DNA from: Acipenser ruthenus
Lineage: Eukaryota > Chordata > Actinopteri > Acipenseriformes > Acipenseridae
NCBI RefSeq assembly: GCF_902713425.1
Contig: NC_081217.1
Location: 18,104,659 to 18,168,658, forward strand
Length of the DNA: 64,000 bases
Reading direction: 5' to 3'
Part shown: one piece after another, positions 12,341 to 26,739 of the stretch
Layout: every line of letters begins with the position of its first letter
Position numbering within the stretch: position 1 is the stretch's first letter
Notes under the pieces: model-generated
The model's database searches: none
The model's input: the letters and a program-made list of their open reading frames with translations, nothing else
What the model was told of the DNA's origin: nothing
Made by a program: the position numbers and the translations under genes

Positions 12341-15300
12341 CCGTCCCTGGATGCAAAGATCGCTATGTTTAAAGCGCAGTCCGCTGCAAAAGATGTGCTG
12401 TACCTTCACTCTCTGTAGGTCTTCCTTTACCTGTTAGGAACCGCTAGTTTGTGCTCCTGTGGGGTTCTAGCATTTATTGTTCATTTTACCCTCCAGCAGA
12501 ACAAGAATGGAAATAAGACTCCTATTTCCCTTTGTTTGCTCTCAAGAGTGGAACCAATATTCTTGGTAATGGGAACTCTTTGAAAGGAGGTAGGAAGGGA
12601 TTTATCCCTGCACACTGTAGGTAAAGATTAATGAAAGTGAGCGTCTGAGGTATTTACATGACAGGGTGGTGCAAAGGTTCATTGTGCCTGTTTCTTTAGA
12701 GTCTGTTTTTTTATGAATGATTAACCTTTCCCCCTAATGCTGTTGTAAATAGAAATCCTCCTGCTTGCTGTTGTAGAGTTTTAACCCTTAGTGAGAAAAC
12801 ACAATAGCAATTATTTCCCAAAGCCTTTTATTGTTAGTGTTTTTCCCCCCTGAAAAACATTATGCTCTTGATTCCCAGGGTGGTTCTTAAACAACCTCAT
12901 CTCTCGATACAAAAAAGCAAACACAAACAACTTTTCTGTTCATTTATTATACGCTCTCTTAAGCTTTTATGCATTTCTGTTACTCACTGTGAAACCACTG
13001 TTCTGTACATGCAAACCACCATCAGAAATATTGGATCTCGCTTTCTGGAATTTCATCAAGTCACTAAATTAGAATCCGCCTCCTCGGGAATGTAATGTGC
13101 CTTTTCAGACTATATTTAAAAACGTGCAGTTGTTTTTCTCTAATTTTAGTTAGATTTCTGTTAAACCTTCCCCCCTCCACTGTTCTTGTTATATTCTAAG
13201 TTGAAACCACTTAACAAAAGATTTTGTTATTCAAGTACGTGATTTGTTAGGCATGGTGACCATCAGGGGAAGCTGTAGTCTTGCCTCTTTTAATAATTTA
13301 GAGTGTTCATGTAGTCTTGGTGTCATGTAAACGGCTTGTTTTATATTTGAAACTTTCCATGATGTTTAAATCTTAATGCTGAGTTGTCTCTGACTAACTA
13401 ACCTGATCCATTCACTTCTGGTGGTAACATTCCAGAATTAGTATGGTGCTGTTCTTTTGTCTAAACAGTGCTCTACTATGCTATAGACCTGGAATTCTAG
13501 GTATGCTTCCTCAGTGCTCCTCAAGGCTTGGGCAGACTATTCTGTCATTTTAAAGCAAGACCGATATCCTAATAATAGGTTTCCGCTGTTTGACAGCCTA
13601 GTTTGCTATCATGTAAAGTGACAATAACTGGAAAATATTGGGTACAAACCTTGAGGCTTTTTTTTTTAATGTCAGAAGTACTGAAAGATGGGACACAATA
13701 CCTCCTTCTTAATTTGAGGCACACCCAGTCATTTTCCATTCAACTGGTTTCACGAAACAGTTGTCGTGATTTATTGCAAGTGTAAACACACAGTCCTGTG
13801 TACATACACACAGCCATGCTGCTGTGTCTTTGTCTATTTTCCCTACATCAGATGATGTGGCTTCCAGTTACACTTTTAAAGCTTTGACTTGCTATTGTCC
13901 TTTTGCACTTTCATGGTGTTTGCATTCTGCGTGGTTCTTTACAGGCAATAGGTTATTGCAGTTATTCAAATGCTATGATTTGTGTGTTGAGATTCTTTTG
14001 ATCCCAGTTTCGTAATTACTTTTCAGTTCAGTTGATCTGTAACCCAAGCTAGATCAGTGTGTTTAATCCATTCAGTCCTGAAGGTCCTGCCTTATCTTAA
14101 TACTGTATGTTAACATATACCATGGGAACCTCATGGAACTCCTGTAGTCCCAGTCTGAGTTAGCATATAAATATAAAAAAGACGCTTTTAGTCCTGTTCA
14201 CATGTAGTTCCTTCTTTAATTTAATTTCGCATTCTTCAGTGCAACAAAAATAATTCGAGACTAGAAAGGGTTAAAGCATTAAGAATTAGTGCCATCTAGT
14301 GCACAGCTGAGCATCGCCAACAATACAAAAATAAACTTGATCCTTAAACTGCTCCCTCAATGCAGCTGGCTCTGGCTGATCTAGCCTGGGTTACACATGT
14401 CTGACAGGAAGCCAGAACTAAAGACAAGCAACTCGGGTGAAAGCATCATTCACTACAGAAAACAAGCAAGACATGAGCTATTGAAAACGCCATCGAAAGA
14501 TAAGAGGAACAAAAAAAAAACTCGAAACCTGAAAATGTAATTTGAAGACAATCTTTAACGACACGGCAATTCTAATACAATGTGTTTGCTATCAGTGAAT
14601 GATGCATGTAAAGTATACAGAAGAACTATGATGTCGTTGTAGGGATGATTTCTGGATGTTAACCTAACCCCAAACAATTCAATCCGTAGGCGCGTTGAGT
14701 TAGATCAAGTCAATTTATTTGAAGGTTAACACAGAGCGCTCCGGAGACCCACTCAACCGGCACTTTATCAGTACTCGGAAGAATGCGATCTGCCTGAATT
14801 CCCTTTTACATCAGTATAAAGGATTCTCTATTCTAAACATTGCACCAATAATATTCTAACACACAGCCACGTCTAACTCTTATCTTCTCTTTTCAACCCT
14901 ATATCGAGAAAAACAACCATATATGGTCATACCACCAAATGGTGTCTACTGAAGCAGTTAAAACTGGTCCCGCTATCCTACATTCCCTACCCATCCTTAC
15001 ACCACTTCACCCCAATTATTATCTGAGGCACTCAAAACTTAGCCAACTGCATGAAGTTATAGTTCACATAAAACTTAATATATTTATTCCTTCAGTCATA
15101 CACTGCTGAATATTCTTTGTTTGTTCTGTGTATTGTACATCATTTATTATCATTTGATTACCCGCTTACTCCAAAACTCTGGTGTTGCAACACTAAGATT
15201 AGATTGTGTTTGCTGACTAACTAGGTCGTTTGTTTAAACGTATTAGATCCTGAAGTATGATGGTAAAGTGCAGTACAGTAAACTTGAAAAGATTTCTAAG

Positions 15301-16144
15301 ACTTTCATTATACAGTTTCTGGTGTGAATTTTATCAGGGGAAGCTGCCAAGGACCCTTGTGTAGTGTTTGTTTCGGGGTGGGCTTGGTTTGTCATAGGCA
15401 GTTAAACAACTAAGGGCTGAATTCATAAAGTCATGAATATGAACCTGTGTTTCAGAAATGTACAGAAGTGGAACTGCAGGATTTTATATGTAGCCTCAAC
15501 TTGCTAATATTCTGGGTGCATTTGACACTTTTGCTTTTAAAAAGGAGGCGTCCATCTTTAGAGGGTGTTGGGTACTGTGTTCACAAAAAGTCAAGTTGTT
15601 GCTTAATACGTGTAAGTTTATAAGGTTTTTATGATCTGATACAGATGGGCTAGTCTGTAAAATTGAGAGCTCTGCTGTTGTAATACACATAACAGCATGC
15701 TGATGTCATAATGAGCTAAAGTGTAATTAGCGTAGGCATGCTATGACTGGACACATGCAATACCTGGCAGCTGTTTATAGGTTTGAGGTAATCTGGTCTA
15801 GGGCTTTTGTTCAAGTGCAAGCATTGTATTGCCATGCTTGTGCAGGAGGTAGCCAGGGAGTGAAAAAACACACACACATGCAATCCAGAGATCAGCTTTC
15901 TTTTGAAGCAGTTCTTCGCTTGTGGATTGGAAACTCATACCCACGATGTAATTGAGCTCCCTGACAGTGTCATAAGTCTGAACAGGACAACACTGCACCT
16001 TCGCAACGGCTCTGATGCAAAGTGATAATTGTACACTGCCTCACACAGCACTTTGAAATAAAGTGAAAAGAAAAAGGACGGCCTTGGAGAGAGGTCCACT
16101 GGTGGCCCCTGAATAATGAGGCTACCCATTTATTTAACTATGAA

Positions 16145-16352
16145 GTCATGACCGGCCATCTACTCACAAGTTTTTGGAACTTGTTCCAGATTCATATCAG
16201 GAATGCTAGCACAATTGAATCTTTTTAAACCTGTTTGAATACTTATTTGTTTGGGTCAGTTTATTAGATTATATATTAGACACAGTCTTTTTATTTCTTT
16301 TGTAAAGTGCCCTGGAATGCTTGCATGAAGAGCGCTATATCAGTGCAATTTG

Positions 16353-16399
<47 letters not shown>

Positions 16400-16400
16400 C
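16145..16400 (+). mobile_element. 5'-truncated LINE 3' end (L2-like)
   Basis: Translation of about 16175-16240 gives WNLFQIHIRNASTIESF, a stop, then TCLNTYLF. This matches the conserved C-terminal LWNxLPxxIRxAxxxxxFKxxLKTYLF pattern of L2/CR1-group ORF2 proteins. It is followed by a typical 3' UTR (GTAAAGTGCCCTGGAATGC, GCGCTATATCAGTGC) and a (TTA)n tail at 16354-16399. It has no catalytic domain, so it is a dead-on-arrival copy. Confidence 0.7.
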
Positions 16401-16724
16401 CAAAAAACAACCCAGCATAAAAAAAAACAATTGTCCCTTCTTTATAGTTTTATACTTATTTACACAGAATTATACAGAAAGAAAGATTCCAGCATTTGCT
16501 GTTAAATTGTTTGAACCAACTGCTAAATTACAATGGAGTCAGTTTATTACTTCTCTTAATTCATTTCAAATTATACTGTATTTTCTTAATCAGTTTTCTT
16601 TAAAGGGTGTCCTTTACTAATGTTTTTCATTGCCGTTTAAAAAATTAAAAAGTATTCCCTTTTATTAATAACTCTTAAAATTGTCTAAATAAAACAAAGC
16701 ATTGCCTTAATTGTGAATACTAAT

Positions 16725-16755
<31 letters not shown>

Positions 16756-16756
16756 T
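16725..16756. repeat. (ATAG)n microsatellite
   Basis: About eight tetranucleotide units of ATAG. Confidence 0.9.
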
Positions 16757-17079
16757 GTATGTATATGTTATATTATCATACTTGGCTTGATTCATGGGAT
16801 TGCAGCGATCCTGAATTTCTAAAAGCGTACTCTGTCGAAACTGACAGGTTTCATTTGTTCTTGTGTTGTTGCTAGAAAGTGTATTTTGAGAAGTGAAAGC
16901 GTGTTTAGCATGCAGGTGGTGCTTCAGATTAGATGTAGCCTATGTTTGTAATACTGACAATTTCAATTTGATTGTAAATAAACTTCCCATTTACAAGTCC
17001 TTCAATTTTAGTACTTTGCTCCATAATACAGTTATATGACTAACTTCCTATGCAAACGCGGACATGCACTCGAGTGTAT

Positions 17080-17224
17080 TAAAATGGTGCCGCAGGGAAT
17101 GAGTTACGGTGTGGTAAGAGGGACAAGACAGAGAAGTGTGATTAACGTGGGTTAAAAAAAAAATGAATCTCCAAAGAAATTAACGTGTTAATCGCAGAGG
17201 TTAACTGTGATTTATTGACAGCCC

Positions 17225-17228
<4 letters not shown>
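17080..17228. repeat. Possible hAT-type MITE end
   Basis: The stretch with repeated TTAACGTG / GTTAATCG motifs, ending TTATTGACAGCCCTAAT, resembles the ends of dispersed hAT-derived repeats of vertebrates, which often end in GACAGCCCTA. The partner end was not located. Low confidence. Confidence 0.3.

Positions 17229-17232
<4 letters not shown>

Positions 17233-17268
<36 letters not shown>
17233..17268. repeat. (TA)n microsatellite
   Basis: About 18 uninterrupted TA units directly beside the possible hAT-type end. Confidence 0.95.
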
Positions 17269-17934
17269 TAAGTATGTATAAATAAGTAGGCTTCCATTTA
17301 GATGTACTGTAGTTGGTTTTTGTTGGTACAGTACTATATTTTCATCAGAAGTATTTTAATTCAGAAAGATTCTGAAAATATCACTTGCCAAAAGACCAAT
17401 ATGTAAAATTCCACATTAACGAAACAACAGTAAAATTAAATCAAGCTATTACCCATGCACAGAACTGCATAAAAGGCAATGCAGTTTAGCAATATATATA
17501 TAAAATGTTTCCAGAATTAAAACAGTATCCAAAGTCGGTATTCAAAATTGCAGAATATAGAGCTTGATAAGGCCTTAATGTCACAGTTCACTTGCAAATG
17601 AAAATGCACAACAGCAACTAAAGATCACAGATTTTAAAAAAAAATACATTGCAGTATCTAAAACTGTTTAATGATAAACTGTTTTACATGTAGCTGGTCT
17701 CGTTTGCTGTGTTCGTGCTGGAGGAAGCGCTGTGTAACTGCACAATGTGCATGCGAGAAGAAAAAAAACAAAAATAAAACACGGGGTGTGACGGTTAATC
17801 AAATACATGTATAATATGAATAACACGTTTACTGCACTGTGTTTTCTTTCTACACAGTTGAAGAAGGTCCTTTGTCCGAAATCCCCATTAAATATTTTTT
17901 ATTTTAACTTTTTTATTTGTGTACATCCAAAAAG

Positions 17935-19691
<1,757 letters not shown>

Positions 19692-19757
<66 letters not shown>
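19692..19757. repeat. (TA)n microsatellite, right of the Tc1 insertion
   Basis: About 33 TA units that begin directly at the right terminal repeat of the Tc1-like element. Confidence 0.93.
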
Positions 19758-19760
<3 letters not shown>

Positions 19761-20040
19761 GAGTGTGTGTATTTGTATTCATAACGATAAATACATCTGT
19801 ACTTTGTAATTTGGGTGTGATTATGGTAAACACAAGTGGTTTAGAAACCCTGATCTATATATTTCCTTGGTTTACCATTTTAAAAAAATGTTTTTAAGTT
19901 CTTGTGTTTTGCTCTGTGAAGTACAATCGAAATGTTTGCTTCTGTATCTCTCCAGAGTGTGTCAGTGAAGCTCTCCTCCAATCCGCACAGGCCGCTGGTT
20001 CGGAGCCGCCCCCTTCCCTCCTTCATTTCCTCTCTGTGAG

Positions 20041-22302
20041 ATGCCGAAGAGTGACACGTGGCCCGGCGTGGATGCCATGGAGTCCATCACGAGCGTGGGC
20101 AGCGCAGGGAGCCGTGACAGCGTGGTCAGCCTCAACTCCAGCCACTCCACCTTGGTGAGAGGGGGGGCAAATTAAATGTTTCGATCAGAAGCCGTTTTCA
20201 GTCTATAGGGTACGAGAAGTTTGCCCAGATGAGATAAATAATATATGCATTCAAATATGATTTCTGAAATCTAGTGATCTACAATGCATTGGCTCAGCAT
20301 TGGAATTTTAACTTTTTGCCATTAGCAGCTGTTGCTAATATTAAACTCAGCCAAATAAACCGTCGGGGAACCTGCTTTTAATATAACTCCATTCTTCCAC
20401 CCCACCAGAGTGATGACAGTCTGGAGTACCTCTCTGCCGAGGAGCGAGCCTGTCTCATGTTCCTGGAAGAAACTATAGACTCGTTGGACACGGAGGCAAA
20501 TGACAGTGGGCTGTCCTACTATGAGACGACCAGAGCTGACAAACTGTCCACCAGCAACCTGGCGTCCAAGCAAGAGTACCTGTCCTCCTCTATAGGGAGC
20601 TGTAGACTGGAGGGTGTGTATTGAGTCAACAAGCTAGCATTAATAAAAAGACTAGTCATGGGTAACTTATTGAATTTCTGTATTGAAATGGCAAAGAAGA
20701 GCAAATGTCCTTAGTGATCTGTGAAACATTAACATTTTACTGAACTGTACTATTTAAATGTTTCTCTGCAAACGTAGAGTGTGGTTAAACATTACACAGT
20801 GCAAATATTGAGTTTAACAACCAGTTTTTTTTTAAAGAACGGCTGTTACCACTCAAGCTCTCTAACCAAACCGAAATTGTTGTAGGTGGAAAATATCCAT
20901 ATGTATTAGCCAGAATGTTTTAAAATTCTTTTTTTTTTTTCTTCTAGATGAATATAAGTCAGCCATCGACAGACCAGCATCCCAGAGAAGCAAGGGCAGC
21001 CACCCCGTGTCACACTTCCTGGTGCCTACTCCTCTGCTGCCTGCAAACAGCGGCTCCAACACTTTACCCAAGGCTGGGCTGAAACAAGCGCCAGAGAGCA
21101 TTAAGCTGTCTCCCCTCTCCCAGAGCTGCATGTCCGACCCCAGTGGGATTGCTTCAGGAATTCATCCGGAGAAGCTGGGAGAGCAGACGAGCCTGCAAGC
21201 GGAGAAGCCAAAGAGCACGCCTTCGGATCCCAAGCCTTCCCGTGGTCACGTCAGGAACCCCTCCAAGACCAACTTGGGTATGATTCCACCACCAGAAGGT
21301 TTTCGAGATGGTCTGGAGAAAGCCAGAGCTGAGCACCGAGGATCTGAGAGGTCATCTCCTTTGGGAGGCCAGCATGAGAGGAACAAGATAACTTCAGAAT
21401 CTTCTACCAGACCAGAGCGCTCACTGACTGGACCAGGGGCACGGCCTGCCAGTCGGCCACATCCTGCAACATCTAGATCTCTTCGCTCAGACTCTTCTCT
21501 GTCAACAACAGTACCATCTGACGCAAAGCATGGCCCGCCGACTGCTCCTAAACCCATGAAACTGCCTTCCAACATCGTAATGAAGTCCTTAAAAGGAGGA
21601 GGAACTCCTTTTCCCAGTCAGGATTCCCATGGAACCGTGGAGCACGGCAGCCCAAACCTCACAGCTTTCTCTACAGAGAAGATTGTTCACAATCATTCGC
21701 ACATCAGTGACCCCCAGAGATCCAGAAGGGAGGCCCTTATGAAACTTGGCTTACTTAAAGGTGAGCCTGAACAGGACTGGCACAGCAGTCCTTTCCACTT
21801 GCCAGACCACCCCAGGTCCATGGAGCTTCCAGGAGATGACGCTCAAGCCAAACCCTTACCGGCCAAAGTCGAGGACAAGCCCAGGGGCAGCAACATGCGA
21901 CCACGGGCAGACAGTGACCTGCTCTACATGATTGACAAGCGCTCCACAGCCAGATCTGCAAGTGTCAAAGCAGCAACCCTGGAGCGCTCTGGCATGGGGC
22001 TGAGTAGCTACGTGGTCGACACGTCTGTTAAGTCCAACTTGAAGCCCAACACCCTCCTGGCATCGTCTAGCTTAATCAGGAACTTCAGGCCACGCCCCGT
22101 CTCTCTGGGGACTGGGAAGGACTTTGCAGACATCCAACAGGAAGAGAAGACTGAGCAGCCCAAAGACATCAGGAGGTCTTTCCCTGCCCCTCACGGCCCC
22201 AACAAGCTGCCACGCTCCCAGGGCATCAGTGTGCAGATCACACCCAAGACTGGGGAGGACCGGAGGGAGGCCTTGAAAAAGCTGGGGCTCTTGAAGGATT
22301 AG
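20041..22302 (+). CDS. C1orf116: C1orf116 / SARG (specifically androgen-regulated gene protein)
   Basis: Coding exons 20041-20154, 20409-20613 and 20948-22302 (GT/AG, phases 0 and 1) give 557 residues; the human protein is about 600. The protein is cytoplasmic, largely disordered, and without a known enzymatic activity. Recognised parts: Ser-rich N terminus (DSVVSLNSSHSTLSDDSLEYL), the conserved block ACLMFLEETIDSLDTEANDS, a long Pro/Ser/Lys region, and APKPMKLPSNIVMKS. The motif SRREALMKLGLLK (365-377) is repeated at the very C terminus as RREALKKLGLLKD (545-557). ERSGMGLSSY and RPRPVSLGTGKDFA are near-identical to the mammalian protein. The paralogue PROSER2 is less likely because yod1 is the upstream neighbour, as in human. 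An acceptor at 19955 precedes 85 bp of leader, so a non-coding exon lies upstream. Confidence 0.92.
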
Positions 22303-22439
22303 CAATGCCGTCAGTGATGCATTCCGGACAGTTGTGGAAATGGGAATGCTGTATCTTAAACTGTAATGGGCTGACAAGGAATAGATGCCACAATCTTAGG
22401 TCTTTTGAAAACGACAAAGGGTTGAGGGTAGAAGTCTGT

Positions 22440-22563
<124 letters not shown>

Positions 22564-22620
22564 AATTAACTGGATGTTTTTGAGGCAAAGCAATTCCTTT
22601 TGCATCGCTGCAAACATTTT

Positions 22621-22627
22621 GAATAAA
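22621..22627 (+). promoter_or_regulatory. Likely polyadenylation signal of SARG
   Basis: GAATAAAA about 320 bp after the stop codon. A second AATAAA lies at about 22822. Either would end a 3' UTR that includes the trinucleotide repeat. Confidence 0.5.
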
Positions 22628-22639
22628 AAACTTGTAAGG

Positions 22640-24000
22640 CAAAACTGGACAAATAACTAAATTTGTTAGAATTATTTTGTTTCTCTGGCAAACAACCTTT
22701 ACTGAAAACGGATTCTAAAACAAAAAAGACTTCAACTTGAAAGCTCTCCTGATGATGCAAGGGGATTCATATGCTGTATATATGTTTGTGTGTGTGTATA
22801 TATACTTTCTATCAAGTCAAAAATAAACTGAAAAGTTGCTGCTTAATGTTTTCTATTTCATAATGAATGCCATGTGTATATATTCCTATGCATTCTTTTG
22901 GATGAGACGGGATGAGGAAGGATAAGTACTTTTTCCTACTGGGATTAATAGTACCATTCACACGACCGAACCAGGAACTCACAAGAGAACACTGTGTTAT
23001 GAAAACTCAGTGGAACTATTTGAAATACAGACTTCATATTTGCAAAGTTGGGTACAATTGTCTGTTAACTTGACCTCTGACCTAATGACCTATTCGGTCA
23101 AGTGGCTTTTCCATTTCAGGATAATGGAAATCACCATAGTTAAGATTATGACTCCCAGATTGCAACAGAACTCCTATATTCTATAATTCCAAAGGCTCTA
23201 TCTTGGAATCCTCTCAGCAGTATGGGCATTGTTAGGTATTCCATGCAATCTTCTCATTATAAAACTGAAAACACTAGATAAAGATTAGTATGGTAATTGC
23301 CAAAGAAGCTCTCTCTATCGCACATGCATGCACACTTACTTTAGTATTTGAAGTTGTTTGTGTGTGTGTATGAGTTTATTTTTAGTACTAATGTGTACAT
23401 TATTGAAGTGTTTTGAAATGATGGAGATATGACCCTGCATGTATCTGCACTCATTTAGATTATTTTATCTTTAATAATATTTACACTAACTGTGAAGTCC
23501 AGTCTGCAAGGGAGTGGCGCTTTCCTGTGAACAGAAGAAGCAAGTGCAAGTCTGGGGATATCAGCATGTGTAAAATACATGTCCATCTGTGTGTTACAAT
23601 ATGCATGTCGGAATTGTTTTAAGAGATCGGCAATGCCATAGAACCATCAAATCTGGACAGTGTGCAGAGTGTTTTTCGACACACAGTAATAATAATAATA
23701 ATAATAATTATAATAATAATAGGTAAAATGCCAATTCATCAACCAATATTATTTTTTTATTTTTTTTCATGCGATTCTGAAGAAGCTGCCATTTGAAGTT
23801 TCACATGAAGTTGTCTGTGTTTTTGTCACTTTGTCTGTTCCTTCTATCAGTGTTTTAAACTTGACCTTGCAATGGGATTTTAAAACTACAAAACTGTTTA
23901 TAAATGTGTATAATATGCGTCTAACATAATTTAAATATTTCCCTGAATATATTGAAGGCTGGTGTTATTATAATGTGTGCATTAGTGTTTTATACTATTA
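22640..24000. other. Intergenic DNA downstream of SARG
   Basis: No gene is recognised. The (AAT)n tract at 23684-23720 is the only clear repeat. The rest is AT-rich with short, unrelated frames. Confidence 0.4.
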
Positions 24001-24003
24001 TTA

Positions 24004-24263
24004 TTTATTTTTTAGCAGACACCCTTATCCAGGGTGACTTACAATTGTTACAAGATATCACATTATACATTATTTCACATTATACAGATATCACATTATT
24101 TTTACATACAATTACCCATTTATACAGTTGGGTTTTTACTGGAGCAATCTATGTAAAGTACCTTGCTCAAGGGTACAACAGCAGTGTCCCCCACTGGGGA
24201 CTGAACCCATAACCCTCCGGTCAGGAGTCCAGAGCCCTAACCACTACTCCACACTGCTGCCCT
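24004..24263 (-). mobile_element. tRNA-derived SINE, reverse orientation
   Basis: Reading the minus strand, the head GGCAGCAGTGTGGAGTAGTG with a B-box GGTTCAGTCCC leads to TACTTTACATAGATTGCTCC and the tail CACCCTGGATAAGGGTGTC, ending with TAAAAAATAA. The same family lies in plus orientation at 48.5-48.8 kb; the two agree along their full length. Confidence 0.88.
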
Positions 24264-24464
24264 GGCCCTGGGTTTTTAACTTTAATTTATAATGTTGCTT
24301 TTACACAAAATGGTAGAAAAATCTTGTCAAACTTCATATTACTCAACAAGGTTGTAAATCTAGTAAGATGCTACTTTAAGGTGGGACTCTTAAAGTATTT
24401 GATGAATCATTGAGTTGTAATGCAGCATCCAGGAGCTGTACAAATGTTGCCTTGAATATTCCAT

Positions 24465-24810
24465 TTTTTTTGGGGGGGGGGGGGGTTGGGCTGAGAACCA
24501 AGTGGCATTCCATCGAAGCCCAACCCGTAAAAGCCACAAATAGACAACATCAATCAGTCAAAGGAGCCTGTCATACCAGCAGCTCGCTCAATGGAATAAC
24601 AAAGTAGGCTGCATGATCCCCTAAGCAAGAGCATGGGGCCGGCACCCTTCCCTCTGGGTTGGCAAAGCTGCCCAACCTGTCGGGTGGCAACGCCTTTTCA
24701 GGCATCCGAAACCTGCAACAGCAAGGGACTCTCGACTCTGTGACTGCAGCAACAGGCTGATCCCTGCTGCAACCCGCTCCAGCCCATCTCTGAGAATGAG
24801 GGCAAGGAGT
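24465..24810. other. GC-richer segment of unknown nature
   Basis: After a T/G homopolymer tract at 24465-24486, this roughly 330-bp stretch is clearly richer in G+C than its AT-rich surroundings (for example GGGGCCGGCACCCTTCCC). It encodes no recognisable protein. It could be an old retroposed or repeat fragment. Confidence 0.35.
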
Positions 24811-25208
24811 TAGAGTTCAAAGAGGGGAATTGTGACTGTATTTGGGCCTTTTACATTTGCAACATAATAAAAGTAAGCACTTAAACTTGTAAAATTCAAC
24901 TACAAACATTTTGATAGTTTATAATAAGTGCATTTTATCCTCTATAGAAATGCATCAGTGAGTGTTTTATAATCATACCAAACATTCTTCTTGGATAACA
25001 TCAGGGCGCAGAAGATTGACAATGAACTGTTCCGATGACTAAACCCTAAGATGTACACTGTCATGTTATAGTGGCGTGTTGTTATTAACTACATCATGAA
25101 CTCTAATTGCAATCACATGATGATGCACTTGTGATGCACAGAAAACAGAACAATCATTCTCGGGAGACACTGCTTCTGGGTTAAGGATCATCAAAAAATA
25201 AATAAAGT

Positions 25209-25573
25209 GAACACTTTACATTAAGTGTCATATGAGCACCTACACATAATTACAGTGTTATTATGCATAGTTACAATGGACTTAATGTGTATATCTTTTT
25301 GCATGTTATAACCCTAACCCTAACCATAATCCTAACCCCTTTCTGATACAATTTGTCTACTTGAATAAATTGTGCAAAAATATTTACACATGAAGTAAAT
25401 AACTGTATCAGAAAAGGGTTAGGGTTAGGGTTGTATCATGCAAAAACATTTACACGAAGTACATTTGTAACTATACATAATAACTTTGTAATTATGTGGA
25501 AGCACACGTGTATTTGCTAAGTAACTACTATGTAAATACACAGTAATTAGAGACACTTAAAGTAAAGTGTTAC
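25209..25573. mobile_element. Palindromic element with telomere-like core, copy 1 (best copy)
   Basis: The ends are AACACTTTAC and GTAAAGTGTTAC, and the two halves pair along much of their length (CATAATTACAGTGTTATTATGC against the 3' half). The core holds CCCTAACCCTAACC on the left and GGGTTAGGGTTAGGGTT on the right, i.e. vertebrate telomere repeats in opposite orientations. It has no coding sequence. The same consensus recurs near 35.3, 36.0, 39.4-42.0, 43.5 and 46.8 kb. It would be a foldback or MITE-like family whose core has been colonised by telomeric repeat, or which captured it. Confidence 0.8.
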
Positions 25574-26682
25574 CTAAATAAACCCAAATGACATGGAAGC
25601 TAGAATCTATAAACGGTTGCTTTCAGTGCACTGTTCAGACATCCAAGCTGTTCTCTTTGATTATTCTCAGTTATTCAGCTTTCCCCTTTAAATTGGCTTT
25701 AGGTTACAGCAAAGGGAAGTTGAAGGATTCATATCAGCGCAGGGCTCAGGTATCAACAAGCAGTCCTGTGTTCTGCTGAAGTCCTGTTTGGATAATGAAT
25801 ATGAGCTATGAGGACCTCGACGTCACACATATACGGAAGGAAAGATGCGTATCTGAGACAGCATCTCTTTCTTTTTATTCTGTTGATGATCTGGGCTGCT
25901 AATACCAGGGGAACCGGTTTGGGTTTCTAACTGACCTGTTCACTGCTAACCGCATTCTCCGCGTGTTACTCTGGTAGATGTTTTGTTTGCTGTCAGGTCT
26001 TTTACGGACACCCCTCCTGAGTACTGAATGGGGTTACAGTATGTTTGGTAAGTATTGCCCTGCCTTTTCTGATAAGCACGACTTTCTTTTTAACGTGAAA
26101 CATGTTGCAGAAAGGCAGTTTGAAACAGAGACTGTATTCATCCAATGTCTATATTGTTAAAACAGACCTTTAAAACTATTCTAAATAAATACATACCACT
26201 CTGTCTTTTGTTTTTAAATGTGGGACACTGCATTCCCAAGTTAAAGGGATCCGTCATTAGAAATGCTGTTTCATTTCCTTTAACGCTGTGAGCGTCAAGC
26301 TTTTACAGTCTCCTGATTTACTGAGAAGAGAAATGGATGCTAGCGATACTACACTCCATATCCTCTAGTCCTGGATTTAAATACAAATCTGATAGGCATC
26401 CGAACAATGCTGTGGCTTGTTATCACAGCAGCTAACCACGAATGGCAGAGATTCCACTAGTCATATAACAATCGCTCGTGATAGAACTATACCGTTTTCG
26501 CTAATAGTTGCAGAGACTGGCACAGCAGACAATGTCAAGCAATGCGTCACTCCAATGTGTTTATATTGCAGCAAGCTTTTAACAGGAATCAAATTCCCAA
26601 ATGAAAAGGGTGCATTGTGCAGGACTCAGGTGACAAACAGCGTAGCCTCTGTGATGTCATTTCAATCCGATGCCAGCTAATG

Positions 26683-26739
26683 GATACAAGCCATCTGATA
26701 TAAACTGCCTGATACAAAGAAATATCAGATGGCTGTATC
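26683..26739. repeat. Short hairpin
   Basis: GATACAAGCCATCTGATAT pairs with ATATCAGATGGCTGTATC across a loop of about 20 bases with one bulged base. The size (57 bases) is at the small end for a microRNA precursor. It is listed only as a structure. Confidence 0.6.

Larger units (their letters stand above)
10512..16140. other. Intergenic DNA or 5' intron upstream of SARG
   Basis: Apart from the candidate first exon at about 11.2-11.3 kb and the hairpin at about 12.2-12.3 kb, nothing coding is recognisable. Reading frames are short and without family resemblance. Short (ATT)n, AT-rich and poly-A tracts are scattered through it. Confidence 0.4.

Noticed and set aside
25310-25440. A true ancestral chromosome-end fusion site
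   Set aside because: The telomere-like repeats are short, sit at the centre of a recurring palindrome with fixed ends, and recur at several nearby positions, so a mobile or repeated element explains them better.
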